Assembly: GCA_022842935.1 (NCBI GenBank)
Contig: JALHOP010000002.1
Location: 310,001 to 374,000 of the forward strand
Source: Myxococcota bacterium
Lineage (GTDB): Bacteria; Myxococcota; XYA12-FULL-58-9; JALHOP01
Direction of reading: 5' to 3'
DNA: 64,000 nt
The translations under genes and the position numbers were made by a program. The notes under the pieces are model-generated. The model did not search any database, was not told the origin of the DNA, and was given only the letters and a program-made list of their open reading frames with translations. This document shows positions 25,213 to 33,765 of this stretch, in pieces; position 1 is the first letter of the stretch, and each line of letters begins with the position of its first letter.

Positions 25213-26268
25213 TCATGCCCGCCGCTGACCACGCTCGGTCAAACCGACCACGGTAATCTCACGTCGGTTTGCCGTGAGCTGCTTCGCGTAGACCCAGCCA
25301 AAGCCTCGACTCCTCACGCGATTGACGAGCTCTGGAATACGGACAGAAAAGCTTGGCTGATTCAGCTTGAGGGTCAAAACAACGCCGTAGGTTGGCATTC
25401 TTCCGAGCTTGATGACGTGCTCCACGGCCCGCAGCCCAAGCTCAGGTTCGGTATTCATATCGAGCAACAACCAATCAACGCGCTTTGGGAGATTGCTTTC
25501 GCGGACATCGAAAGCGCTCATCGCAAGGTGTGTGAAGCGCTTGTTGGCCTTCACCACGGTGGCCATCTCACCGGGGTCGATGCCGGTGACCTTCAATCCG
25601 CGGGCGAGCAGCGCATAGACGACGCCACCCGGCGCGGAGCCAAGCTCGACCGCGACGTCGCCTTCGCGCAGGGCGAGGCCAAACCATCGGATCGCCTCCT
25701 CGACCTTGAGGTAAGCGCGCGATGGCGCTTCCGGAGGATGCACTGGAACCATCGGTGAGGGAGGATGATCGATGGTGTGGTCGTGAACGCCGAGCCACCA
25801 GCTGTCGTCCTCGACGACGACGATGTCGAAGACGCGTTGTCCTATCGCTGGCATGGCGCTCACCTGCACCCCGAGCGCTGCGAGCTCTGAGCTCAAGCGG
25901 CTCGCTTCGGCGGCCCGCGCCGCCAAGGCTTCGCTGTCATCACCTGGCGCCGCGACGTCCCGAAGCCATAGCTGCGCGACTGGTTTCGTATCGAGCGATG
26001 CCACCTTAGCAGCCATGACCTTGGCCCGATCGGCGGCTGCCACCTCGGCCGTGACAACCTCGCCGAGACAGGCGCCGTAGGCCCGCGCAAACACGGCTCC
26101 TAGCTCGAAGCTGGGCTCGATACGCCCGCCCTCGCGGCTATCCTTGAAGGTGATGAAGCCAGGCCGCGAAAACGCTGGCCGCAAGGCTGGAAACCGCTGC
26201 GCGAGCTCTTCCTTGAGGATGCGCTCGGTCCCGACCTGGCAGGTCGCAAAGAGGAACTGCGTCTCCAC
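25213..26268 (-). CDS. RlmM-like 23S rRNA 2'-O-methyltransferase
   Basis: 351 residues. The N-terminal half (1-175) is a THUMP-like RNA-binding region beginning with FLFATCQVGTERILKEEL. The C-terminal half is an FtsJ/RrmJ-type methyltransferase with the SAM loop ELGSAPGG (208-215) and the complete K-D-K-E tetrad: K188, D270 (LLLDMN), K301 (LTLKLN) and E337 (REITVVG). This layout matches RlmM (YgdE), which methylates the 2'-OH of C2498 in 23S rRNA. The exact target nucleotide here is inferred. It is divergent from marC with 71 bases between the starts. Confidence 0.83.
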   Translation of the reverse strand: METQFLFATCQVGTERILKEELAQRFPALRPAFSRPGFITFKDSREGGRIEPSFELGAVFARAYGACLGEVVTAEVAAADRAKVMAAKVASLDTKPVAQLWLRDVAAPGDDSEALAARAAEASRLSSELAALGVQVSAMPAIGQRVFDIVVVEDDSWWLGVHDHTIDHPPSPMVPVHPPEAPSRAYLKVEEAIRWFGLALREGDVAVELGSAPGGVVYALLARGLKVTGIDPGEMATVVKANKRFTHLAMSAFDVRESNLPKRVDWLLLDMNTEPELGLRAVEHVIKLGRMPTYGVVLTLKLNQPSFSVRIPELVNRVRSRGFGWVYAKQLTANRREITVVGLTERGQRRA

Positions 26269-26314
26269 GATGTCATGAGCATGTCACGGGAAACGGCTTG
26301 CGTCACGCGTCCCG

Positions 26315-26333
26315 GGTCCGCATATAGCGGACC
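26315..26333. promoter_or_regulatory. Perfect inverted repeat before marC
   Basis: GGTCCGC and GCGGACC, seven-base perfect arms around a five-base spacer ATATA, end six bases before the marC start codon. It lies in the 71-base divergent spacer with the RlmM-like gene. It could be an operator, a 5' hairpin affecting marC translation, or a member of the recurring CCGCT-ATA-AGCGG-like family seen elsewhere in the window. No protein is known to bind it. Confidence 0.4.
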
Positions 26334-26339
26334 GCGGCA

Positions 26340-26990
26340 ATGGATATATTCTTCCAAAAAGCCAAGGTCCTGGTTGCGCTCGTCGTCATCGTCAACCCGC
26401 TGAGCGTCATCCCGACCTACATCACGCTGACCCGTGACTATACCAAACCGCAGCGCGCCGGTACGGCACGCACAGCCGCCATAGCGGTCGGCATGGTCCT
26501 CGTCATCTCGACGCTGCTAGGCGCTCATATCTTGTCGTTCTTTGGTATCAGCATCGCGGCCTTTCGGGTTGGCGGCGGCATCCTCATCCTCATGATGGGT
26601 CTGTCGATGCTGCAGGCCCGCCAGAGCCGCGCCAAGCAGACGCCCGAGGAGACCGCTGAAGCGGAAGACAAGGCCACCATCGGAATCGTGCCGCTCGGTA
26701 TCCCCCTGCTCGCAGGTCCTGGCTCGATTAGCACCGCCATCGTCTACGCCGAGCAAGCGACCTCGTGGGTCGATACTGTCTTCACGGTCGCTTGTTGTGC
26801 CCTCGTGGGCGTCACGGTCTGGGTGTCGCTCCGCTTAGCGGAGCCGATCGGGCACGCCCTCGGACGCACCGGCCTCAATATCGCGACACGCGTCATGGGT
26901 CTTTTGCTCTCCGCCTTGGCCATCGAAATCATCTCGTCGGGCCTGCGCGCCCTCCTGCCCGGCCTGGCTTCCGCATTGCGGCAAGGTTAG
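26340..26990 (+). CDS. MarC family membrane protein
   Basis: 216 residues with six predicted transmembrane helices. It has the UPF0056/MarC layout: IVNPLSVIPTYITLT in helix 1 (about 18-32), IAAFRVGGGILILMMGLSML in helix 3, a charged loop (RAKQTPEETAEAEDKA, about 97-112), then VPLGIPLLAGPGSISTAIV and RVMGLLLSALAIEIISSGLR. The family is widespread in Gram-negative bacteria; despite the name, a role in multiple antibiotic resistance has not been upheld and its function is unknown. The next gene starts three bases after the stop. Confidence 0.92.
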   Translation: MDIFFQKAKVLVALVVIVNPLSVIPTYITLTRDYTKPQRAGTARTAAIAVGMVLVISTLLGAHILSFFGISIAAFRVGGGILILMMGLSMLQARQSRAKQTPEETAEAEDKATIGIVPLGIPLLAGPGSISTAIVYAEQATSWVDTVFTVACCALVGVTVWVSLRLAEPIGHALGRTGLNIATRVMGLLLSALAIEIISSGLRALLPGLASALRQG

Positions 26991-26992
26991 CT

Positions 26993-27844
26993 ATGGAGCG
27001 CCGCGTGCAGTCGATCCTCGTCGCCAGTCACAACATCATGCACGGCCTGCGCCTGCCGCAGCTGGTCGCCACCTACCGCTCGTTGGCCACAACGCTCGAC
27101 CTCGGCGTCTTGTGTCTGCAGGAGAATCGCGTCGCCGGCGAGGCAACGCCCGCCGAGCTCATCGGGCGCGCCCTCGGGGAGGGGTTCGAGGTAATTTGCC
27201 GCGGCGAAAACGCGCAGCTCGCAGTCATCTTCGACCATCGCCGCGTTAGTGTGCGCGAAGAGCTGATCATCCCGCTGCCCAAGCTCAAAGTGCTCGGTAA
27301 GCTTGCTCACCTCTACATGGCCGAGGCCGAGCCCGAGCAGAAGTACGCGCTCGTTTGCACGGTCACCCCACACGGCGGCGCGCCGTTCACACTGGTGAAC
27401 TTTCACCTCGACGCGGCCGGTAGCAATCACCACCGTGAGGAGCAGCTCGCTGCGGTCAGCACCACCCTGGTCGCGCGCGACCTCCATCATCGGCTCATCG
27501 CGGTTGGCGACGCCAACGTCTTCACGCTCAGGCACAAGAAGCACCGCGAGGCCTACGAAGCGCTGCTCGCGCCTCTCACCGAGCTGGGCGCGGTCGATCC
27601 CGAGACCCGACCGACGCACTTCTTCTCGCGCTCGCGCGAACCAAAGATCGCACAGCGACTGGCGCGCGCCATCGGTAAGCTCCGTCTCGACCTGCCTCGC
27701 CGCTACGACGTCATCTGCAGCAATCTAGCGCCCTTGGCCCGCGGTCAGGTGGCGACACCGGATTCCGATCACGACCTCTTGTGGGGACGCTTCGATGTGT
27801 CCGCTACAACAGAGCAACGCGAGGAGGTGCGTCAATGGGCATGA
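26993..27844 (+). CDS. Endonuclease/exonuclease/phosphatase family protein
   Basis: 283 residues from ATG 26993; an open frame extends back to 26765, but that part is a shadow of marC. The EEP fold is recognised from the metal-binding and catalytic positions: SHNIMHG (Asn), LCLQENR (Glu), VNFHLDAAG (His), GDANVF (Asp-x-Asn) and the C-terminal SDHDLLWG (Asp-His). These enzymes hydrolyse phosphodiester bonds in DNA, RNA, phospholipids or phosphoinositides. There is no signal peptide, so it acts in the cytoplasm and the substrate cannot be told. It overlaps the next small gene by 10 bases. Confidence 0.85.
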   Translation: MERRVQSILVASHNIMHGLRLPQLVATYRSLATTLDLGVLCLQENRVAGEATPAELIGRALGEGFEVICRGENAQLAVIFDHRRVSVREELIIPLPKLKVLGKLAHLYMAEAEPEQKYALVCTVTPHGGAPFTLVNFHLDAAGSNHHREEQLAAVSTTLVARDLHHRLIAVGDANVFTLRHKKHREAYEALLAPLTELGAVDPETRPTHFFSRSREPKIAQRLARAIGKLRLDLPRRYDVICSNLAPLARGQVATPDSDHDLLWGRFDVSATTEQREEVRQWA

Positions 27845-28116
27845 CCGCCATGGTCGCCGTCAACTTGGGCGACGCGAGTGACGATCAACGCGAAGCCTTC
27901 GACACGCAGATGGACAGCCAGGACTGGCTCAAGGTGCCGAAGCTTCAATCGACTTATGCGGCGAACTTTCCAAACGCGGGCGATGGCTCCGAGCAGGCGC
28001 TCGCGCAGGTCGCCGTCGACGTGGTGACCATGGCGGCGCGCGGCTCCAAGATCGCGCGCTTCGACGCGGCGGTGCATATTGGCAAGGGCATTCCGTCGCT
28101 GTTTAGCGGGCCCTAA
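27835..28116 (+). CDS. Small hypothetical protein, 93 aa
   Basis: Starts at ATG 27835 with a strong GAGGAGGTG ribosome site at 27821-27829, inside the end of the EEP gene (10-base overlap), which indicates translational coupling. The protein is hydrophilic and helical (DDQREAFDTQMDSQDWLKVPKLQSTY, then VAVDVVTMAARGSKIARFDAAVHIGK) with no signal peptide, cysteine or recognised domain. It may assist or modulate the EEP enzyme; this is inferred from coupling only. Confidence 0.7.
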   Translation: MGMTAMVAVNLGDASDDQREAFDTQMDSQDWLKVPKLQSTYAANFPNAGDGSEQALAQVAVDVVTMAARGSKIARFDAAVHIGKGIPSLFSGP

Positions 28117-28353
28117 ATGCTCGGGCGCCTCACGACGAGGTACCTCATCAAGGGGTGAGCTGAACCTCGATGACGCGCGGGTCGAAGGCGGGCGATACGT
28201 GTCGACCAAAGTCATGATGGGCGCCGAATACGATGACCGCGCTTTCACCGCGATGGCGGCCGTCGATTGGCTTGCAGATAACCGAGGGCAGCGAGCTCGC
28301 TTGTCCACTACGCGCGAAACGCTACGACGCCATAAAGACGGTCTCTAGCTTAG
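28117..28353. other. Spacer with possible short coding remnant
   Basis: A 237-base stretch between a plus-strand gene end and a minus-strand gene end. In one plus frame, about 28157-28348, the translation is protein-like (VEGGRYVSTKVMMGAEYDDRA and AMAAVDWLADN) but lacks a good start and ribosome site; GTG 28199 would give a 49-residue product. It may be a gene remnant or a chance frame. Confidence 0.25.
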
Positions 28354-30774
28354 CTAGTCACCGCGGGTCAGGTTCCACTGCCAGAACTGACGTGCGACGC
28401 CGTTGTCCACGGTCTTGGTTCCCCCGATGCTCGTGCCGTCTTCGGAAACGGTATAGCCCTCGCTGAACATGACCATGAAGAGAGGGTCCGTGAGCGGCTG
28501 GCTGATGTCGTAGTCGTCTTGTGGCGGCTCGCAATCGGCTCGCTGCACCGGGGTGTAGGTCCCGTTGGAGATGGTGGACTGCACCCGTACAGGCTCGCTC
28601 GCGGCGTCGAGCGTGAGCTGACCGTAGAGGGGCTGCGGCAGGATCTCCCCCACATAGTCTGGCACCTGCAAGACACAGCCACCGACGGTGCCAGTCTTGG
28701 TAAAGCGGAACGAGCCTCTTGGCAGGAAATGCACGAGGGACGTCCCGTCATCGTCGGCCTGATCGAGTACGACGTTGGCGGTCACGATGGTTTGCTGGGA
28801 GCCAATGGGCGTGTTGCTCGTGAGCTCGTAACGCAATGCCCCCGACCAAGTCGCTCTGCAGGGTACATCGGTCACCTCGATACGCAGATTGCCAAGCACG
28901 AACTGTGTGAGCGGCACGCTGTGATTCGAGAGTACGAGGATGATATCTTCGACTTTGTCGCGGTTGAGGCAAAACGTCTTTTTTGCAAGACCGCTATAGC
29001 TGTCGACACTCCAGTTGCCGTCAGTCTTGATGACGCCATCGATGTCGAGACCATCGCGCACCGTCATATCGTCGAAATGAATGACGACCTTCTCCACGTC
29101 GTTGCGGGGCGTGTAGCGATAGTACGCGGCTCGGAGCGGAGCGATATCGACGGGTACGGTAAAGGCCTCGTTCGTCGCGAGGATCCTGTCGTGGCTATAG
29201 GTAGGGCGCGGCCGAGGCTCGGGAAATCTAGGGTCGAGACCGCGGTGTCGCTTGTCGAGCTCAAGAGCTTGCGGGTAGTTCTCGTTGATGTTTGCTATCG
29301 CGAACTCATGGAAGTTGGTCTCGTAGTCGAAGACGTTGCTCAACGCTTGGTTGGCAGCGTCGAAGGTCAGCACTGAACGGAGAGCATCCCACGATTGTTT
29401 GATGACCCCGACACCGCCGGTCTTGTGTTCGAGCCAGTAGCCCCAAATGAACGCTGCATACATGAGCGAAGAGCTATCGCCGTCATCACCACCGTACGAG
29501 CGATGCAGCGAAGAGCTCGACCGCTGAAACGGAGGGAAGCGCTCACTGTAGACATGCTCGAGTGCTAGCGAGCGCGCGTAATGCGTCGACGCCCAGGTCG
29601 CGGACGCCTCGACCCACCAAAACTCCGTGGCTTTGCGACCGTTGGCGTTCCCCTCGAACATGAACTTGTAGTTGTAAGCGTTCTGGAAGACGTGAAACAT
29701 TTCGTGGGCAAACGTCGACTTGAATCCGCTCGACTCGGCACGCGTTCGGCCCATGAGAATGTACGCGCTGGCGGTATTGCCGCTGTAAGGGCCATCGTCC
29801 ACCGTCACCGCGCGGGCGCTGTGTTGGTAGCCGCTGCGCAGGCTCGCGCTTCCGTCCGGAACGACGAAAAGGTCGATAGCGCTGTCGAGGTTACCCGGAC
29901 TTCCGATGCTCGCGTCATCGAGCACCGGCTGTCCGAAGTCTCGGACCATGTCGGGGACAAAGGCACTGGCATAACCGATCGCGGATTCGAGCAGGATGTC
30001 GTCGGCGGCTTCGTCGCCAGAACATTTGACCCAGATACGCATGGGTGCGGTGATGCGCTTGGTTTTGTAGCCAGCGACCACCAGCTGACCCGGGTCGGTT
30101 TCAGTGCAGTTGGCCGCTTGCGCGGTCAAGCCGTTTGGGTTCGCCGCGTCCGTCGTGTAGAAGACGCTCGTCGGGTCGGTGGGCCTGACCAGAAATGGCG
30201 CGAGCGCCGCCTGGGTGTCGGTAGGTAGAGTCGGGTCGCGCGCCTCGCGAAAGAAGCCGAGATCTTCGCCTGCGCCGGTCCCCCGATACGCATCGGGAAG
30301 TCGCTCGTCACCCACCAAAGCGAAACCGCGGTAGAGTAGCGAGGTCGGATAGTCGATGGCGCCATCAATCAGCGCGCGGTCGATGAGTTCATTGGTCGAC
30401 GGTGCGGCCGGCAGCACGTCGAGTGGGATCGAGAGCGCGCCGTCGCCGCCGTCCGCAATCGCGGACAGAGAGAACGAGGACGAGCCGACTTCGGTATCGA
30501 TGTCCGCGACCAGCTCCAAGACGCCACGCTCACGGCCAGCTGGGATAAGGACCTCGCCCGCGAGGACACCCTCGGGACCTGCCGTTAACGCTACAACGAC
30601 GTCGGTCATCGCGGAATCGATGCGTGTGATGGTCACGGGGACGAAGACCCGAACTCCCTGGTTGACCTCGATGCGCTCGAGCTCGGACGTGATAGCGATG
30701 TTGTTCTTCGCTGAGTTTTTCGTGCCGCCGCAGGCGGCGACGAGCAATAGGAGCGCGGCGCGATGGGCTTTCAC
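28354..30774 (-). CDS. Lipoprotein zinc metallopeptidase (HExxH)
   Basis: 806 residues from GTG 30774. A lipoprotein signal ends in VAAC (C15). An Ig-like domain (about 25-125) precedes a peptidase-like domain with FAHEMFH, giving H357, E358 and H361, followed 28 residues later by E389 in WWVEASATWAS, the spacing expected for a gluzincin third ligand. The C-terminal 400 residues are beta-rich. The peptidase activity is inferred from the zinc motif; M30-type hyicolysin-like enzymes have a similar core. The upstream divergent side is the arylsulfotransferase-like gene on the same strand, 79 bases away. Confidence 0.78.
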   Translation of the reverse strand: MKAHRAALLLLVAACGGTKNSAKNNIAITSELERIEVNQGVRVFVPVTITRIDSAMTDVVVALTAGPEGVLAGEVLIPAGRERGVLELVADIDTEVGSSSFSLSAIADGGDGALSIPLDVLPAAPSTNELIDRALIDGAIDYPTSLLYRGFALVGDERLPDAYRGTGAGEDLGFFREARDPTLPTDTQAALAPFLVRPTDPTSVFYTTDAANPNGLTAQAANCTETDPGQLVVAGYKTKRITAPMRIWVKCSGDEAADDILLESAIGYASAFVPDMVRDFGQPVLDDASIGSPGNLDSAIDLFVVPDGSASLRSGYQHSARAVTVDDGPYSGNTASAYILMGRTRAESSGFKSTFAHEMFHVFQNAYNYKFMFEGNANGRKATEFWWVEASATWASTHYARSLALEHVYSERFPPFQRSSSSLHRSYGGDDGDSSSLMYAAFIWGYWLEHKTGGVGVIKQSWDALRSVLTFDAANQALSNVFDYETNFHEFAIANINENYPQALELDKRHRGLDPRFPEPRPRPTYSHDRILATNEAFTVPVDIAPLRAAYYRYTPRNDVEKVVIHFDDMTVRDGLDIDGVIKTDGNWSVDSYSGLAKKTFCLNRDKVEDIILVLSNHSVPLTQFVLGNLRIEVTDVPCRATWSGALRYELTSNTPIGSQQTIVTANVVLDQADDDGTSLVHFLPRGSFRFTKTGTVGGCVLQVPDYVGEILPQPLYGQLTLDAASEPVRVQSTISNGTYTPVQRADCEPPQDDYDISQPLTDPLFMVMFSEGYTVSEDGTSIGGTKTVDNGVARQFWQWNLTRGD

Positions 30775-30853
30775 AGCCCCCAGTTACCAGAACGCCTAGC
30801 CATAGCAATCCTGCGTCGGCGCGCAACCGTTGCGGCCTGCTCGGGGAGCGACC

Positions 30854-32131
30854 TTACTTGCGGTGGATATTGGCCGTGGCAGCGAAGTCGACTGGTAGAC
30901 GCGTCATTTGGAACAGAGCGGCGATGAGGCGGTTATTCTTGCCGGTTCGGTGTGGGTTCCAGAACTCCCAGACCACGTCGCCAGCCGGAGTCACCTCGAA
31001 GGCTCTACCGGTCTCGGTCTCGGCGATGAGGGTATTGCCGTTGGCGAGGCGTTGCTGACCACCGCAAGTCGCAGAGTAGAAGGGCGCCCCTCTGCCATCG
31101 AAGATCCACCCGGGCTTACCGTTCGCGTCGATCTCCATGACGCGCGAGCGCCCGTCGACACCGCGGTTGTCGAAGAGGAGCATCTTGCCGCTCGCAAGTA
31201 GCTCCGGTGCGTGCTGCCGACGCCATACGCCCATCATCGACCAGACCGCTTTCGCAGACGTAGTGTCAATGAGAACCAGCGCATCGACCTCGCGAATCGA
31301 CAATAAGACTCGACCAACGGTGAAGCCTGGCCATGCCGTTGCGTGTCTGCCGTCAAGCACACGTACCGCGTTGGTGTGAAGCACGTCTTCGCCAGGTGGA
31401 ATCGTGCGCAACAGGTGCTCTTCGCTGCTGCCGTGGAGGGCCTCGAGGATCGAGAGCTGTGCCCGCAGACGACCGTAAGCGTCGAGGACCTGTAAGGTGT
31501 CGTCAATCACCGGCTCGGACCGCAGCCACGGCACGACGCGGCGGCTACGTCCGAGAGCCCAAACCGTACCGTCGGCGGCGACATCGACGTCGTGGTGGTT
31601 CCAGCCCTGATGTTTCCACAAGGGGCGCGAATTCCAGTCCAACGCGACGAGGCCGGCACCCTCGTAGACCGCGATGATGGAGCCGTCGGTCGCCGGCTTG
31701 GCATAACGCCAATAGAGTCGGTCTTCGTCCGCTTTAGCGGCGAATCCAGCAAGCGATGGGAAGGCACGCTCGCGCGCGTAGCTCCACGTGTGCAGGGGCC
31801 GGCCCTGCATGTCGACGAGATAGGCCTCCGAAGCATGCCCGGAAACGTAGAGGTTGACGCCGGGTGCGACGCGTTCCGCATCGTGGCGCGTGACACCGCT
31901 GACAGCGGGCGCGTCGTTCACCCCTTCGACGTAGCCAAGTGCCAGGAGTCGCGCGGCCTCCTCGTCAGCCGGCTTGGCGCTCGCGACTTCGTGCCATTGC
32001 CCTACCTTGGGCCAGCCTTCTTCGGCGTGGGCGCGGGCGCGCTGGTTGTTCCAGTGGCGCTCGATGGCCCACGCGGAGCCAAGCATCGCGACGAGGATGC
32101 CGACCTTAAGGAGTATCGCTCGCTGGTCCAC
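30854..32131 (-). CDS. Arylsulfotransferase-like (ASST_2) protein
   Basis: 425 residues from GTG 32131, which lies 26 bases inside the end of the dedA-like gene. One N-terminal membrane anchor (about 9-23), then a beta-propeller repeat domain of the arylsulfotransferase_2 type: HHDVDVAADGTVWALGRS near 195-215, DTLQVLDAYGRLRAQLS, HTNAVRVLDG, VLLSIREVDALVLIDT, ASGKMLLFDNRG and LANGNTLIAETETGRAFEVT. Classical ASSTs transfer sulfate between aryl groups in the periplasm through a catalytic His; HH at about 197-198 is the best candidate, but activity is unproven in this branch. Confidence 0.75.
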   Translation of the reverse strand: MDQRAILLKVGILVAMLGSAWAIERHWNNQRARAHAEEGWPKVGQWHEVASAKPADEEAARLLALGYVEGVNDAPAVSGVTRHDAERVAPGVNLYVSGHASEAYLVDMQGRPLHTWSYARERAFPSLAGFAAKADEDRLYWRYAKPATDGSIIAVYEGAGLVALDWNSRPLWKHQGWNHHDVDVAADGTVWALGRSRRVVPWLRSEPVIDDTLQVLDAYGRLRAQLSILEALHGSSEEHLLRTIPPGEDVLHTNAVRVLDGRHATAWPGFTVGRVLLSIREVDALVLIDTTSAKAVWSMMGVWRRQHAPELLASGKMLLFDNRGVDGRSRVMEIDANGKPGWIFDGRGAPFYSATCGGQQRLANGNTLIAETETGRAFEVTPAGDVVWEFWNPHRTGKNNRLIAALFQMTRLPVDFAATANIHRK

Positions 32132-32930
32132 GACTCGACTCGACGGGAGTAGGTTTCGTGTCGACGACCGCGGGCTCGACCGGACCGACTCGCGCCGCGG
32201 CTGCTTTGCGCGCCCGTAGCGCCGAGCGGACCTTCAGCATGGCGTAGAAAAGTACGAAGAGACCGATGGCGCTGAGCAAGAACGTGTTGCCAACCTTACG
32301 GGCCACGACGTCGAGCCACTCTTTCCCGTGCACCGCCGCCAAGGCACCGAGCGTCAACCAGATGGGCACGCTCACGAGACAGCCAAGGAAGTCGAAGAGG
32401 ATGAACTTGCTGAGCGGCATCCGCATGGCGCCGGCCGAGAAAAAGGTGACGAAGCGCACCCCAGCGACCTGACGCCCCAGGAAGACCGTGAAGTTGCCGT
32501 AGTGATCGAACCAGCGCTGGACGCGCGCGAGACGCTTCTCTGGGAGCAATCTCCCGATGATGCGGACCCGAGCCGGCAGAGCGAAGCCCCAGCGACGACC
32601 GATGCTGTAGGTCAACAAATCGCCCGCGAGGATGGGGACAATCACGACCGCCATGGTGATCGCGTAATTCAAGGCGACAAAACGGTCACCGGAGAGCTTG
32701 AAGGTCGTGAAGCCAGAGACAGTGAGCGGGATGTCTTCGGGAAGCGGAAAGCCAACACCCGCGAAGAACAGAATGAAGACGATGACGGCCCAGATGATGC
32801 CACGGTGCTCGTCGTTCCACTCCGGGTCGAAGAAGCTCGCGACCAGCCCGTGAATCCACCGGCCGGGGCCGGAGTGCGTCGCCCCGAGAGCGACCACGGT
32901 GAGAGCTGCTTTGAGAATACTGATCAGCAT
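32106..32930 (-). CDS. DedA family membrane protein
   Basis: 274 residues from ATG 32930; the open frame goes further upstream but then overlaps the divergent DTW gene. Six or so hydrophobic segments. DedA landmarks: FFAGVGFPLPEDIPLTVSGF near 65-85 with the membrane-embedded acidic residue, GDLLTYSIGRRWG, GRQVAGVRFVTFFSAGAMRM and FLGCLVSVPIWLTLG. Family members are proposed undecaprenyl phosphate or phospholipid flippases in the inner membrane. A basic, Pro-rich 40-residue cytoplasmic tail follows. Co-directional and overlapping with the arylsulfotransferase-like gene. Confidence 0.88.
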   Translation of the reverse strand: MLISILKAALTVVALGATHSGPGRWIHGLVASFFDPEWNDEHRGIIWAVIVFILFFAGVGFPLPEDIPLTVSGFTTFKLSGDRFVALNYAITMAVVIVPILAGDLLTYSIGRRWGFALPARVRIIGRLLPEKRLARVQRWFDHYGNFTVFLGRQVAGVRFVTFFSAGAMRMPLSKFILFDFLGCLVSVPIWLTLGALAAVHGKEWLDVVARKVGNTFLLSAIGLFVLFYAMLKVRSALRARKAAAARVGPVEPAVVDTKPTPVESSRGPASDTP

Positions 32931-32946
32931 GCGACAAGCATCAGAG

Positions 32947-33720
32947 ATGCCAAGCGAGCCACGGAAGAAGCGACGCCGGCGAAACGCCACTACCACGCCC
33001 AATCATGGGACCGGAAGAGCGCCTGACGGCCCCCCTGTCGAGCCCTGCCCAAGCTGCGGAAAGCCGCCCAATATCTGCGTTTGTGACCGTAGTGCCCTCC
33101 ACAATACGCGCCTGCGCGTGGTGGTGCTGCAACATCCTCAAGAACAAGATGTGACGCTCGGCACGGCACGCCTACTGCCCACCAACCTGACACGCGCAAA
33201 GGTCATCGTTGGCCTTTCCTGGCGCTCGCTCGCCGCAGCCTTGGGCGAAGACGCAGACCCAGCCCGCTGGGCGGTCATCTTTCCGCGCAAGGGCACGGCG
33301 CAGGGCAAGGGGACCCGCGCGGTCGACAAGAGCGGCGTGGTCGTACCGTCCAAGCGCCTGCAAGGCATCATCGTTCTCGACGGCACGTGGTCGCAGGCGA
33401 AGACCTTGTGGTGGCGTAACGCTTGGCTCCTCAAGCTCCAGCGCGTCGTGCTCGAGCCACGGGAGGCGTCCATCTACGGGGCCTTGCGGCGCGAGCCGAA
33501 GCGCGAATACGTCTCCACGCTGGAGGCTGTAGCGGACACCCTCGTCGCGCTGGGGGAGCCCGAGGCGGTGCGAGAGCACTTGCGTCGGGTGTTTCGCACC
33601 ATGCTTCAGCGCGTGCGCGACGCGGGCAAGCCTCGGGAGCCGTCACGAGACCAATCCGCGGCGAAGCCAGAGCCGCATGACGAGAACGACCCTGGTTCGG
33701 CTCCACTTCCTACCACCTAA
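32947..33720 (+). CDS. DTW-domain tRNA-uridine aminocarboxypropyltransferase
   Basis: 257 residues from ATG 32947; ATG 32929 is the alternative but would overlap the divergent dedA start. A basic N-terminus leads into a zinc knuckle CPSCGKPPNICVC (C34, C37, C44, C46). The core has QHPQEQ, then VLDGTWSQAKTLWW containing the family's D-x-T-W signature (about residues 151-164), and REASIYGALRREPKREYVSTLEA. Enzymes of this family (TapT/YfiP, DTWD1/2) add the 3-amino-3-carboxypropyl group of SAM to uridines in tRNA, typically acp3U47. The C-terminal 40 residues are disordered. Confidence 0.87.
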   Translation: MPSEPRKKRRRRNATTTPNHGTGRAPDGPPVEPCPSCGKPPNICVCDRSALHNTRLRVVVLQHPQEQDVTLGTARLLPTNLTRAKVIVGLSWRSLAAALGEDADPARWAVIFPRKGTAQGKGTRAVDKSGVVVPSKRLQGIIVLDGTWSQAKTLWWRNAWLLKLQRVVLEPREASIYGALRREPKREYVSTLEAVADTLVALGEPEAVREHLRRVFRTMLQRVRDAGKPREPSRDQSAAKPEPHDENDPGSAPLPTT

Positions 33721-33765
33721 GGCGTCACGGGCTGTTCCCGGTTGGTCGCGTAGGTTGGCGTTGGG

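Noticed and set aside
26765-26992. N-terminal extension of the EEP protein
   Set aside because: It overlaps marC out of frame; ATG 26993 gives a complete EEP domain three bases after the marC stop.
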